A stretch of 64,000 bases of DNA from JADJPO01 sp963724535 (GTDB lineage: Bacteria; Actinomycetota; Actinomycetes; Actinomycetales; Kineosporiaceae), in the NCBI GenBank assembly GCA_963724535.1, contig CAVRVD010000016.1:1-64000 (forward strand), in the 5' to 3' direction. Below, piece after piece: positions 24,839 to 32,868 of this stretch. Positions within the stretch are counted from its first letter, which is position 1, and each line of letters opens with the position of its first letter. A program made the position numbers and the translations under genes. The notes below the pieces were generated by a model, which was not told where the DNA came from, did not search any database, and saw nothing but the letters and a program-made list of their open reading frames with translations.

Positions 24839-27448
24839 TTGAACTGGCCTCGCCGACCGTCCCCGACGGTCGGCGCGTCGGCGATGGTCGTCGCCTTGCT
24901 CACCGTCTCGGCGCTGCTGTGGGCGGCCACCCCGATGTCCTCCGGGTCGTCGGTCCTTGCGCCGACCCTGCCCTGGTGGGTGCTGATCCCGCTGTTCTGG
25001 GTCGCCGAGGTTGTGGTCTTCCACATTCAGGTGCGTCGCGAGGCACAAGCGATCTCGGTCAGCGAGGTCCCGCTGACGCTGGCCCTGTTCCTATCGACTC
25101 CGCGAGACATGCTGCTGGCAGTCGTGGTGGCCGCCGTCCCCGTATACGTCGTGGTGAAACGCCAGCCGGCGATCAAGGCGTTGTTCAACGCGACCCTTCG
25201 CGTCTTCGGGGTCGCGGTCACCCTGTGTGTCCTGCATACGGTGGGCAGGCCGGATGCCTCGTTCGGGGCCCGGGCATGGGTGGTCGCCGTCTTCGCCGTC
25301 GCTCTTGCCGGTGCGCTGGACGGCTTGCTCGTGCTCGTGGTCGTGGCCCTGCATGAGGGCGATGTCGACCAGAGCGACCTGCGCGCCGAGCTGCTGGGCT
25401 ACCCTCCGCTGTCCGCCATCGTGGGGTGCGTCGGATTGGTGGCCGTCTCCGCGCTGCACGCCGATCCGCTGACCTCCGTCCCACTACTCGTCGTCGGCGG
25501 AGCTCTGGTCGCCGGGTACCGGGCCCACGCCCGGCTCAAGGACCGACACGTCAGCCTGGCGGGGCTGTACGACTTCGGCCGATCCGTCACCCAGGCCGAC
25601 CAGGTCGAGAGCGTCCTGGACACGATCTTGAGCGGCGCCCGGGAGCTGCTCCGGGCAGAGGCCGCCGAGGTCGTGCTGCTGGGTGGTCCCGATCACCCCG
25701 ACCGGCGATGGATCCTGCCACCGGGATCGAATCTAATGAGCACGCAGTTCGTGCATTCCTCGAGCCACCCTGCCGCGTGGTCCTCGGTGCTGGCCGGCGC
25801 CGGACCCCTGCTACTCGCCCGCGGGAACGCCGAGGCACCCGAGGCGGCCCAGCTGGCGGCCCTGGGACATCGCGAGGCGATCGTGGTGCCGCTCCGGGAC
25901 GAGTCGGGGGTCTTGGGCACGTTGATGGTGGCCGACCGGATGGGCCACGTGCGGGCGTTCCTCGCCAGCGACATCCCGGTCCTGGAGACGGCTGCCAACC
26001 AGGCGGCGCTGGCTCTGCGCAACGGACGGCTGCTCAGCCAGCTTCGCCACGAGGCGCTGCACGACGTTCTCACCGGGTTGGCCAACCGGGCCAAGTTCCG
26101 CGACGGCCTCGAGCAGTCGCTCACCCGTCTGGAGAGCGTGGGCGGCAGGTTCGCCGTGCTGGTCCTGGATCTCAACGGGTTCAAGGAGATCAACGACTCC
26201 CTGGGCCATCACAGCGGCGACGAGCTGCTCGTGCACGTCGCCGACCGGCTGCGAGCGTCCGTCAGTGCGGAGGCGACCATCGCCCGGCTCGGCGGAGACG
26301 AGTTCGCCGTCCTCGACCCGACCGCCGGTTCTGCCCAGGCCGCCTTCGCGGTCGCCGAGGCGATCTACGGCTCGATCGTCCAGAGCCTGGAGCTGGAAGG
26401 CATCGAGGTGGCCGTCGACGCCTCCATCGGCATCGCCCTGGCACCGGACCACGCCCGAACCGTATCCGGCCTGTTGCGATGCGCCGACGAGGCCATGTAT
26501 GCGGCGAAGGTCACCGACGGCGGGATCCGGCTGTATGACGGCACCGCCAAGGGCGCAGCGTTCCTTGGGGACATCGCCGCGCCAGCGGAGCCGGAGCAGA
26601 CTCCGGGCGAGGGCGGGGCCTCCCGGATCGCCCTGCTCGCCGAGTTGCGCAAGGCGATCGACCTGGAGCAGATCACGGTCCACGTCCAGCCACAGGCCCG
26701 CACCACGACCGGGTGGGTCTACGGGGTCGAGGCGCTGATCCGATGGAACCACCCGAGGCTGGGCATCCTGACCCCAGCGGAGTTCCTGGACCTCGGCGAG
26801 CGCCATGGCCTGGGCAAGGAGCTGACCAGGATCGTCCTGGACCGGGCGATCGCCGCCGCGTCCCGATGGCGCGCCGGTGGTCTTGACCTCGACGTATCGG
26901 TCAACCTCTCGCCTCGCAGCCTGCTGGACGCCCGGCTCCAGCCCACGATCGAGTCCACGCTGCGCCGGCACGGGCTACCACCTTCCCGGCTCACCTTGGA
27001 GATCACCGAGGGCAGCGTCATGAACGACCCTGATCGCGCCATCGCGGTCCTCGAGGCTCTGCGGTCCGTCGGCGTGAAGATCTCGGTGGACGACTTCGGC
27101 ACGGGTTACTCATCCCTGTCCTACCTGCGTCGCCTTCCGGTGCACGAGGTCAAGATCGACCGCAGCTTCGTCACCAACCTCGCACGCGACGCCGGCGACC
27201 TGGTCATCGTGCGCAGCATCTGTGACCTGGCCGCCAACCTGTCGCTGCACGTTGTGGCCGAAGGCGTCGAGGACCACGACGCATGGCAACATCTGGCGCA
27301 GCTGGGCTGCGGCGCCGTGCAGGGCTACCACCTCGCCCGGCCGATGGACGTCGACGACCTGGCGCCGTGGCTCATCGGCTGCCGCACGCGCCGCGATGCC
27401 CCGGTGCCCGTGACGGTGTCGCCCCGGACCCACCTGCGGGCCATCTGA
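24839..27448 (+). CDS. Membrane GGDEF-EAL bifunctional c-di-GMP enzyme
   Basis: An 869-residue protein starting at TTG 24839 behind GAGAGGAGG; the same TTG and upstream TGA are conserved in the truncated copy at 9312. Residues ~10-225 form several membrane helices. A GAF-like domain spans about 245-395 (GLYDFGRSVTQADQVESVLD onward). GGDEF is intact at ~485 (ARLGGDEFAVL) with no RxxD inhibitory site before it. The EAL domain has EALIRW at ~631, DDFGTGYSSL, KIDRSFV and VVAEGVE, so both synthesis and hydrolysis of c-di-GMP look possible. The gene follows the subtilase pair in both copies, which suggests a lasting functional or regulatory link between c-di-GMP and these exoproteases. Confidence 0.85.
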   Translation: MNWPRRPSPTVGASAMVVALLTVSALLWAATPMSSGSSVLAPTLPWWVLIPLFWVAEVVVFHIQVRREAQAISVSEVPLTLALFLSTPRDMLLAVVVAAVPVYVVVKRQPAIKALFNATLRVFGVAVTLCVLHTVGRPDASFGARAWVVAVFAVALAGALDGLLVLVVVALHEGDVDQSDLRAELLGYPPLSAIVGCVGLVAVSALHADPLTSVPLLVVGGALVAGYRAHARLKDRHVSLAGLYDFGRSVTQADQVESVLDTILSGARELLRAEAAEVVLLGGPDHPDRRWILPPGSNLMSTQFVHSSSHPAAWSSVLAGAGPLLLARGNAEAPEAAQLAALGHREAIVVPLRDESGVLGTLMVADRMGHVRAFLASDIPVLETAANQAALALRNGRLLSQLRHEALHDVLTGLANRAKFRDGLEQSLTRLESVGGRFAVLVLDLNGFKEINDSLGHHSGDELLVHVADRLRASVSAEATIARLGGDEFAVLDPTAGSAQAAFAVAEAIYGSIVQSLELEGIEVAVDASIGIALAPDHARTVSGLLRCADEAMYAAKVTDGGIRLYDGTAKGAAFLGDIAAPAEPEQTPGEGGASRIALLAELRKAIDLEQITVHVQPQARTTTGWVYGVEALIRWNHPRLGILTPAEFLDLGERHGLGKELTRIVLDRAIAAASRWRAGGLDLDVSVNLSPRSLLDARLQPTIESTLRRHGLPPSRLTLEITEGSVMNDPDRAIAVLEALRSVGVKISVDDFGTGYSSLSYLRRLPVHEVKIDRSFVTNLARDAGDLVIVRSICDLAANLSLHVVAEGVEDHDAWQHLAQLGCGAVQGYHLARPMDVDDLAPWLIGCRTRRDAPVPVTVSPRTHLRAI

Positions 27449-27535
27449 CGGCTCAGCCGACGTCGTCTGCGCATCGTCGCGGCCGGGGCAGGCGGGGCCC
27501 CGATCAGGCTGCTGCTCGCGCGGCGCCGGACGGCG

Positions 27536-27580
27536 GGTTCAGGTGAGCCAGGTTCAGGTGATCCAGGTTCAGGTGAGCCA
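27536..27580. repeat. Three 15-bp tandem repeats at the 3' end of the hydrolase gene
   Basis: GGTTCAGGTGAGCCA, GGTTCAGGTGATCCA and GGTTCAGGTGAGCCA follow one another. The innermost unit supplies the last codons and stop of the minus-strand hydrolase gene (WLT-stop). The other two are beyond the stop, between two convergent genes. Confidence 0.7.
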
Positions 27581-28687
27581 GGTACGGAGCTGGTCGTAGA
27601 CGTCCGGGTGGTCCAGCAGGCCCTGGTGGCTGATGCCGCCGAGGCGGTGACCGCGCCCGTCGACCAGAGCGCTGGCGGGGCGGACCATCCCGTCGCCGAC
27701 CAGCCGGCCCGCGGGATGGCCTGGGTCGCGGGTCAACGTGGCGGCCACCGGGCGGTAGGTGATGTGCCCGGGCAGGATCGGGGGTAGGGAGCGGTTCTGC
27801 AGGTCGCGGATCCCGGTGCTGCGTCCGGCCAGGACTCGGGCGATCGGTGCGCTCACCGGGGACCGGGTGAGCCCCCACTCGGCCACCGGCACACTCTTGG
27901 CCAGCGGCGCCCCCCGGTGCGGGGTGCCCAGGGAGACCACAGCGCGGACGGCGTCCACCCAGGTCGAGGCGGACCGGGCGGCCAGCGAGCACGCCTGGTG
28001 CGCGATGAGCCCGCCCATCGAGTGTCCGACCAGATCGATGCGGCGCACGGGCTTCGGCCAGGCCGCGGTCAGCTGTTCGAGCAGCCGGGCCAGGGCCTGG
28101 GTGTTCTCGCCCAGCGCGAGCCCGGAGTTGTAGCGCAGGTAGACCGGGGTGAGCCCGAACTCCTGAGCCAACCTGTGCCCGAACGAGGTGGGCGCGGGGT
28201 CCGGAGTGGTCCACCAGGACTGATCGCTCTCGACCAGCCCGTGCACGAACACCGCGATCCGCCCGGTGGCCTGCGGGAAGGCGGCAGCCACCGATCCGGC
28301 GTCTAGGGGGACGTCGCGGGCGGCCACCCGCACTGCCATGGCGACGGCGAGCGCCGGGCCGCGCTGGGCCACGGTGTCCCCCCAGACGCCGTTCACCAGG
28401 GGCTGGACGGCGCGCCCGAACGGCGTCTGCGAGGGCGGTCGGCCGGCCCGCCGGGCGGCGACCTCGGCCCCGGTGCGCAGTGCGGCGGTGGCCACCTGGT
28501 CGACCGCGACGTAGGTCGCGGTGGCCGCGGCGGTGTGCAACCTGCTCACTCTGCGGGCCGGGCCGGGCAGGAAGCGCTCCACCCGTGCGGTGATCGCCCG
28601 ATGTACGTCGCCGACGATGGCCACGGTCCCGCTCACCGCGTGGGCGGCCAGCTCACCGGCCGCGCGCACCTCCGCCGCTCGTGCCAT
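27569..28687 (-). CDS. Alpha/beta hydrolase, PGAP1/lipase-like
   Basis: A 372-residue protein starting at ATG 28687. The N-terminal ~140 residues are helical and Ala-rich without a clear signal peptide. The hydrolase domain starts with the strand IAVFVHGLVESDQSWW, where HGL marks the oxyanion loop. The nucleophile elbow is DLVGHSMGGLIAHQA (Ser near residue 225), then SLGTPHRGAPLAKSV, a motif of PGAP1-like lipases. The likely catalytic His is near the end (GISHQGLLDHPDVYDQL). Likely a cytoplasmic or membrane-associated esterase; substrate unknown. It converges with the GGDEF-EAL gene. Confidence 0.75.
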   Translation of the reverse strand: MARAAEVRAAGELAAHAVSGTVAIVGDVHRAITARVERFLPGPARRVSRLHTAAATATYVAVDQVATAALRTGAEVAARRAGRPPSQTPFGRAVQPLVNGVWGDTVAQRGPALAVAMAVRVAARDVPLDAGSVAAAFPQATGRIAVFVHGLVESDQSWWTTPDPAPTSFGHRLAQEFGLTPVYLRYNSGLALGENTQALARLLEQLTAAWPKPVRRIDLVGHSMGGLIAHQACSLAARSASTWVDAVRAVVSLGTPHRGAPLAKSVPVAEWGLTRSPVSAPIARVLAGRSTGIRDLQNRSLPPILPGHITYRPVAATLTRDPGHPAGRLVGDGMVRPASALVDGRGHRLGGISHQGLLDHPDVYDQLRTWLT

Positions 28688-28899
28688 GGGACCCCCGTCG
28701 TGGTGATACTGCGCACCCCAGACGGTGAGGCGATCGCCTCGTCTGGTCCATCCTGGGCACCTCCCAGTCGACCACGAGTGAGTGGAGCTGCGCCAGTACC
28801 CCTCGGTCAGCGTCGCCTGGTCGTCGAGCACCGACCGGGGTCGGATGCTCGGCGGCCGAGGTCCGCGTGAGGCAGCCAGCGGGGTCCGGAGACCGCGGC

Positions 28900-30168
28900 C
28901 TACTGTGCGTTCCTGACCAGGCGAACGAAGTTCGTATAGCGCTCGCCGCCCTCGCCGTCGGGTCCCTCTTCGGTCTTGGTGTCGAAGCGGACGGCGCCGG
29001 CGCCGTGGAAGTCCAGCCCTTCGCCGTTCACGGCCCGGCCGAAGGCGACGTACCAGGCGTAGTAGTAGGGCTGGCCGCTGGTGAAGTTCGCCGAGGTGCT
29101 CGACCAGTAGTAGCCGTAGTCGCTGTCGCCGGCCTCGTTGGTCATGGGCGTTGAGGTGAACACCTCGTCGATGGCGGCGCCGACATTCGCGGTGTCCGTC
29201 GCGGAGGGGGATGTGGAGTAGTCGACGATGCTCTGCAGCTCCTTGACGTTGGGTAGGCGCCAGTCGGAGTGCCCGCCCAGCTCTGAGCCTTCCGCGTAGG
29301 CCAGCGCGTCCTTCCAGTCGAGCTGGACGCCGTCGTCGCTCTGCGCCCACATCAGGCCGGTCGCCTGGTCGGTGACCGTGCCGTCTGCGTTGTCGGCGAA
29401 CGCATTGGTCCCGTAGGCCTCGCCGCGGACCGCGCGCACGTACTTCCCGCCGACCGGCCCGGTCGCCTCGGCCGCGTAGGCCTTGATGTGACCGGTGACG
29501 GCGTTGATGCCGAACGCGGCGTTCGATCCGCCTTCGACGGTCGTGCCGACGTACGTGGTGTTGGTCCAGTACTGCTCGTCCTTGGTCACCTCGCCGCTCG
29601 CCAGGGTGAAGAAGGTCGTGTCGAGGTAGGGCCAGCCGGTGCTGAAGTCGCTGATCGAGTACAGCTCCTTGGCGGTGGGCATGCGCCAGTCGTCGTGCCC
29701 GCCGAGCTCGAGGCTGTCGACGTAGTCAGCGGCCTCCTGCCAGGTGTAGTCGGTGGAGGAGGGCACCTGCTGCCAGGTCAGCCCGGTCGTCGCATCGGTC
29801 ACCGTCCCGTCGCCGTTGTCCGTGTAGGACATCGGCTCGCCGTCGGCGAAGGTCGCGTCCTGACCGGAGAACGCCTCGCCCTCGGCCGGGCAGGTGATCT
29901 CGGCGCCGTCGTCGTCGTAGCAGGAGACCTGTCCGGTCGCCGCCAGCGGGTAGGTGAGGGAGGCGACCTCGGCGGCGCTCGACGACACCGAGCTCGCTGA
30001 GGTGGCGGAGCTCGAGGTGCCGGCCGACCCGGTGGCGTCGGTTGCCGACGACCCGCACGCGGTGATGGCCAGCCCCAGGGTGGTGAGGGGAACGAGCGCG
30101 AGGAAGCTCCGTCGCCGCAGGGAGGAGGTGCCTATGGGATCGGCGGGGGACGGGGTGGAGCGGGTCAT
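28900..30168 (-). CDS. Lipoprotein with two DUF1566 domains
   Basis: A 422-residue protein; ATG 30168 lies eight bases after GAGGAG. A twin-arginine-like RRRSFLALVPLTTLG precedes the lipobox ITACGSS, then a Ser/Thr/Ala linker. Two DUF1566 (Lcl C-terminal) domains follow, each opening with DNGDGTVTDATTGLTWQQ or DNADGTVTDQATGLMWAQ and containing GGHDDWRMPTAKEL or GGHSDWRLPNVKEL. It is therefore anchored at the outer face of the membrane, probably exported by Tat. DUF1566 proteins are thought to be adhesive or carbohydrate-binding, but the role is unproven. It is transcribed divergently from the first sigma-factor gene. Confidence 0.8.
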   Translation of the reverse strand: MTRSTPSPADPIGTSSLRRRSFLALVPLTTLGLAITACGSSATDATGSAGTSSSATSASSVSSSAAEVASLTYPLAATGQVSCYDDDGAEITCPAEGEAFSGQDATFADGEPMSYTDNGDGTVTDATTGLTWQQVPSSTDYTWQEAADYVDSLELGGHDDWRMPTAKELYSISDFSTGWPYLDTTFFTLASGEVTKDEQYWTNTTYVGTTVEGGSNAAFGINAVTGHIKAYAAEATGPVGGKYVRAVRGEAYGTNAFADNADGTVTDQATGLMWAQSDDGVQLDWKDALAYAEGSELGGHSDWRLPNVKELQSIVDYSTSPSATDTANVGAAIDEVFTSTPMTNEAGDSDYGYYWSSTSANFTSGQPYYYAWYVAFGRAVNGEGLDFHGAGAVRFDTKTEEGPDGEGGERYTNFVRLVRNAQ

Positions 30169-30405
30169 GGTGGGCACTCCTCGTGTGCTCGGCGTGGTGA
30201 GTTGTCGATCGGCTCCACCGTGGACCGGGCGCTTGTGTGCGGGCTGTGCCTGACCCAGGAGGCAGATAGGAGTGGCAGCCCTGAGCCCCGTCGAGGGGGC
30301 ATCGAGCGCATCGCCGTCCGATAACGGTGACCCCGCCGACGGTGTCGTAGCGGTTCGGCTGGGGGACAATGAGGATCTCGGGCCGCACTCCACATCAGGA
30401 GCGAG

Positions 30406-31017
30406 ATGGACGACGCCATGCCGGTGGGCCGGCTCGTCGCCCTGGCCGCGACCGGTGACGAAGAGGCATGGATCGCTCTCGTCGAGCGCTTCAGCCCGCT
30501 GGTGGCCTCCGTCGTCTCCCGCTACCGGCTCGGCGCCGCCGGCCGGCAGGACGTCGTGCAGGTGGTCTGGCTCCGCTTGGTCGAGAACCTGGACCGGCTG
30601 CGCCAGGCCGAGGCTCTGCCCCAGTGGCTGGTCACCACGGCCCGGCACGAGGCGCTGCGGCTGGCCCGGGCCCAGGCCCGCACGGTGCTCAGCGATCCGC
30701 TGCTGCTCGGCCGGGCCGAGCGCCCCGACGACCCCGTCAGCCCGAGGCCGCCGCCCGCGCCGGAGACGGACCTGCTGGCGGCCGAGCGTCATCAGGCGCT
30801 GCTCGGTGCCCTCGCCGAGCTGCCCGACCCCTCCCGACTGCTGCTCTGCCTGCTGGTCACCGACCCCACCCCCAGCTACGCCGACATCGCCCGCCAGCTC
30901 GGTGTTCCGGTCGGTGGCCTTGGACCGCGCCGTCAGCGTGCCCTGCGTCGGCTGCGCGCCAGCCCGACGTTGCAGGCCCTGGTGGAGACGCCGCGCCAGG
31001 AGGTAAGCGCCGGGTGA
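30406..31017 (+). CDS. ECF-like RNA polymerase sigma factor 1 of the CHAT locus
   Basis: A 203-residue protein starting at ATG 30406 after AGGAGCGAG. Sigma region 2 is at about residues 18-85: EEAWIALVERFSPLVASVVS, GRQDVVQVVWLRLVENLD, then ALPQWLVTTARHEALR. Region 4 is at about 140-195: ALAELPDPSRLLLCLLV, SYADIARQLGVPVGGLG, then PRRQRALRRLR. The gene has no zinc anti-sigma partner. Instead it overlaps a small companion gene (GTGA). A paralogue of identical length lies 760 bases downstream. It probably directs transcription of this protease locus or its targets; the trigger is unknown. Confidence 0.82.
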   Translation: MDDAMPVGRLVALAATGDEEAWIALVERFSPLVASVVSRYRLGAAGRQDVVQVVWLRLVENLDRLRQAEALPQWLVTTARHEALRLARAQARTVLSDPLLLGRAERPDDPVSPRPPPAPETDLLAAERHQALLGALAELPDPSRLLLCLLVTDPTPSYADIARQLGVPVGGLGPRRQRALRRLRASPTLQALVETPRQEVSAG

Positions 31018-31547
31018 GGGACGATGAACTGCTCGCGGCTCTGGGGGAGGCCCTGGAGTCGGCGGCCGACCTGGTCCAGACCGTGGCCGCCGAGGGCCGG
31101 TCGGCCTTCGGCCGCCGTCGTACGGGCGGCCAGCTGCGCCTGGCCGTCCTGGTCCATGACTCGGCTCACGACCGCCAGACGGCGCTGCGGCACTCCTCGG
31201 CGCTCGAGCCGTTGCCGGCCCGCACCCTTGTCTTCCAGGTCTCGCCCGACTCCGACTCCAACTCCGACTCCGACTCGAACTCCGAGACCGACACCCAGAC
31301 CGAGGGCGCTCTCCACGACACCTCCGTGGCCTGCGTGGAGGTCGAAGTGGACGCGAACCGGCTCGTCGGCCAGCTCCTGCCCGCCGTCCCGGCCGCCATC
31401 ACCCTGGAGACCCTCACCGGAGCCGAGGCACGCACCGGGGCCGACGAGGCCGGGTTCTTCATCCTCCCGCTCAGCGCCCGTGGTCCCATGCGGCTGCGCT
31501 GCACCGACGGGACAGGCGGGCTGCGCACCGACTGGTTCCTCCCCTAG
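31014..31547 (+). CDS. Sigma-factor companion protein 1 with Ser/Asp-repeat insert
   Basis: A 177-residue protein from GTG 31014, coupled to the sigma gene by GTGA. The N-terminus is a helix (DDELLAALGEALESAADLVQ), then a strand-rich middle. The C-terminal beta-sandwich (VDANRLVGQLLPAVPAAITL, FFILPLSARGPMRLRC) resembles carboxypeptidase-regulatory-like domains. Between them an SD/SN run (SPDSDSNSDSDSNSETDTQT) of about 25 residues is absent from companion 2; its DNA is a near-perfect CGACTC-type hexamer repeat. Function unknown. A role in holding or releasing the sigma factor is only inferred from the tight coupling. Confidence 0.7.
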   Translation: MRDDELLAALGEALESAADLVQTVAAEGRSAFGRRRTGGQLRLAVLVHDSAHDRQTALRHSSALEPLPARTLVFQVSPDSDSNSDSDSNSETDTQTEGALHDTSVACVEVEVDANRLVGQLLPAVPAAITLETLTGAEARTGADEAGFFILPLSARGPMRLRCTDGTGGLRTDWFLP

Positions 31548-31778
31548 CCGGGCCGACCGGCCCCGACGGGGTCGGTGCCTGCGCTCGCCCTGGGCCCAGG
31601 AGCGAAGAAGTCGGCCCGTGACGTATCACCGGCCCCGGTCGCCCCTCAGTGATGTGTGGAGGCAGGACTCGCATCGCAGGGCAGGCTGCGAGCCTGCACC
31701 CCCCTCCTGTCCTGGCCGGCGGTGCTGCGGCCGCGACGGGCGGGGACCCACGGGGACCGTCGCGATCGGGGAGCGTCC

Positions 31779-32390
31779 ATGGAGGAATCGGTCACCTCCC
31801 TCGTCGCCGCCGCTGCGGCCGGGGACGAACAGGCCTGGAACGGGATCGTCGAACGCTACGCACCCCTCCTGTCCGGGGTGCTCTCCGGCTACCGGCTGCC
31901 GGCGGCGGCCCGTCAGGACGTCGTCCAGATCGTCTGGATGCGGCTGGTGGAGAACCTGGACCGGATCCGCAGCGCGCAGGCACTGCCCAAGTGGCTGGTG
32001 ACCACCGCCCGCCGTGAGGCGCTGCACCAGCTGGCGCAGCAGACCCGCGCCCGGGTGATGGACCCGCAGACCCTGGCCTGGAGCGAGGTCGAACCCGTCG
32101 GCCGGTCCGGCGGCGAGCAGGATGACGATGTCGACGCCAGGTTGCTGGCCGAGGAGCGTCGCCTGGCCCTGCTCGGTGCCCTCGCCGAGCTCCCGGACCA
32201 TCAGCGGCGCCTGCTCACCCTGCTCCTCGCCGAGCCCCCGCTCTCCTACGCCGAGATCAGCCGGCGGTTGCAGGTCCCGGTGGGCTGCATCGGTCCGACC
32301 CGGCAGCGTGCCCTGGCCCGGCTGCGTCGCAGCGAGTCGCTGCGCGGGTTGTCGGAGTACCAGGTCGAGCCGGCCGGAAGGGGCGCGTGA
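31779..32390 (+). CDS. ECF-like RNA polymerase sigma factor 2 of the CHAT locus
   Basis: A 203-residue paralogue of the sigma factor at 30406, with ATG 31779 after GGGGAG. Region 2 is EQAWNGIVERYAPLLSGVLS, RQDVVQIVWMRLVENLD and ALPKWLVTTARREALHQL. Region 4 is ALAELPDHQRRLLTLLLAEP, LSYAEISRRLQVPVGCIG and PTRQRALARLR. Its stop overlaps the companion 2 start. The differences in region 4 helices suggest different promoters. The 230 bases before it hold no gene and could carry its own promoter. Confidence 0.82.
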   Translation: MEESVTSLVAAAAAGDEQAWNGIVERYAPLLSGVLSGYRLPAAARQDVVQIVWMRLVENLDRIRSAQALPKWLVTTARREALHQLAQQTRARVMDPQTLAWSEVEPVGRSGGEQDDDVDARLLAEERRLALLGALAELPDHQRRLLTLLLAEPPLSYAEISRRLQVPVGCIGPTRQRALARLRRSESLRGLSEYQVEPAGRGA

Positions 32391-32836
32391 TGGACGACGA
32401 GGAGCTGCTGGCCGCTTTGGCCGAGGTCTGGCGGGAGGTAGGCGACCTTGTCGACGGGGTCGGAGTCCAGGGCCGAGGGGTCTACACGTGGCGGACCATC
32501 GATGACGACCTGGCCCTGGCCGAGCTCATCCACGACTCGCGCCTGGCGCCGACCGCGGCGCTACGCACCACGGGGGAGCACGACGAGCCCCGGGTCCTCG
32601 TGTTCACCTCGGCCGAGCTGTCGGTCGAGCTGGAGATCACGGTCGACCGGGTGCTCGGTCAGCTGGTACCGCCCGGCCCGGCGCAGGCCTACCTGGAGCA
32701 CGGCGACGGCCAGACGATCGCCGGTGAGGCGGACGAGTACGGCTTCTTCGTGATGCCCCGCCCGCCGACCGGCGCCGTGCGGCTGCGCTGTGAGACCGGT
32801 TCGGCGAGCCTGCGTACGGAGTGGATCAGTCTGTGA
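32387..32836 (+). CDS. Sigma-factor companion protein 2
   Basis: GTG 32387 overlaps the sigma stop; ATG 32390 is an alternative. About 149 residues: an N-terminal helix (DDEELLAALAEVWREVGDLV), the motif YTWRTIDDDLALAELIHDSR, and a C-terminal beta-sandwich (LEITVDRVLGQLVPPGPAQA, YGFFVMPRPPTGAVRLRC). Proteins of this build regularly sit next to such sigma factors and CHAT proteases in actinobacteria, to my recollection annotated only as carboxypeptidase-regulatory-like or hypothetical. It converges on the CHAT gene with 32 bases between stops. Confidence 0.72.
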   Translation: MMDDEELLAALAEVWREVGDLVDGVGVQGRGVYTWRTIDDDLALAELIHDSRLAPTAALRTTGEHDEPRVLVFTSAELSVELEITVDRVLGQLVPPGPAQAYLEHGDGQTIAGEADEYGFFVMPRPPTGAVRLRCETGSASLRTEWISL

Positions 32837-32868
32837 CCGCCCCGCGTCGTGGGGCGCGGCCGTCGACG

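Larger units (their letters stand above)
20955..24910 (+). repeat. Segmental duplication, copy 2 (intact subtilase pair)
   Basis: Counterpart of 5385-9386. The shared leader (20962-21175) includes TTCGGCCTATCGCCCTGG and the inverted repeat GAGTT-gatcgct-AACTC about 40-60 bases before the start codon. Both probably belong to the promoter or 5' untranslated region. Confidence 0.75.

Noticed and set aside
27449..27568. Factor-independent terminator between the GGDEF-EAL and hydrolase genes
   Set aside because: Only short GC-rich partial inverted repeats are visible; the clear feature is the 15-bp tandem repeat.
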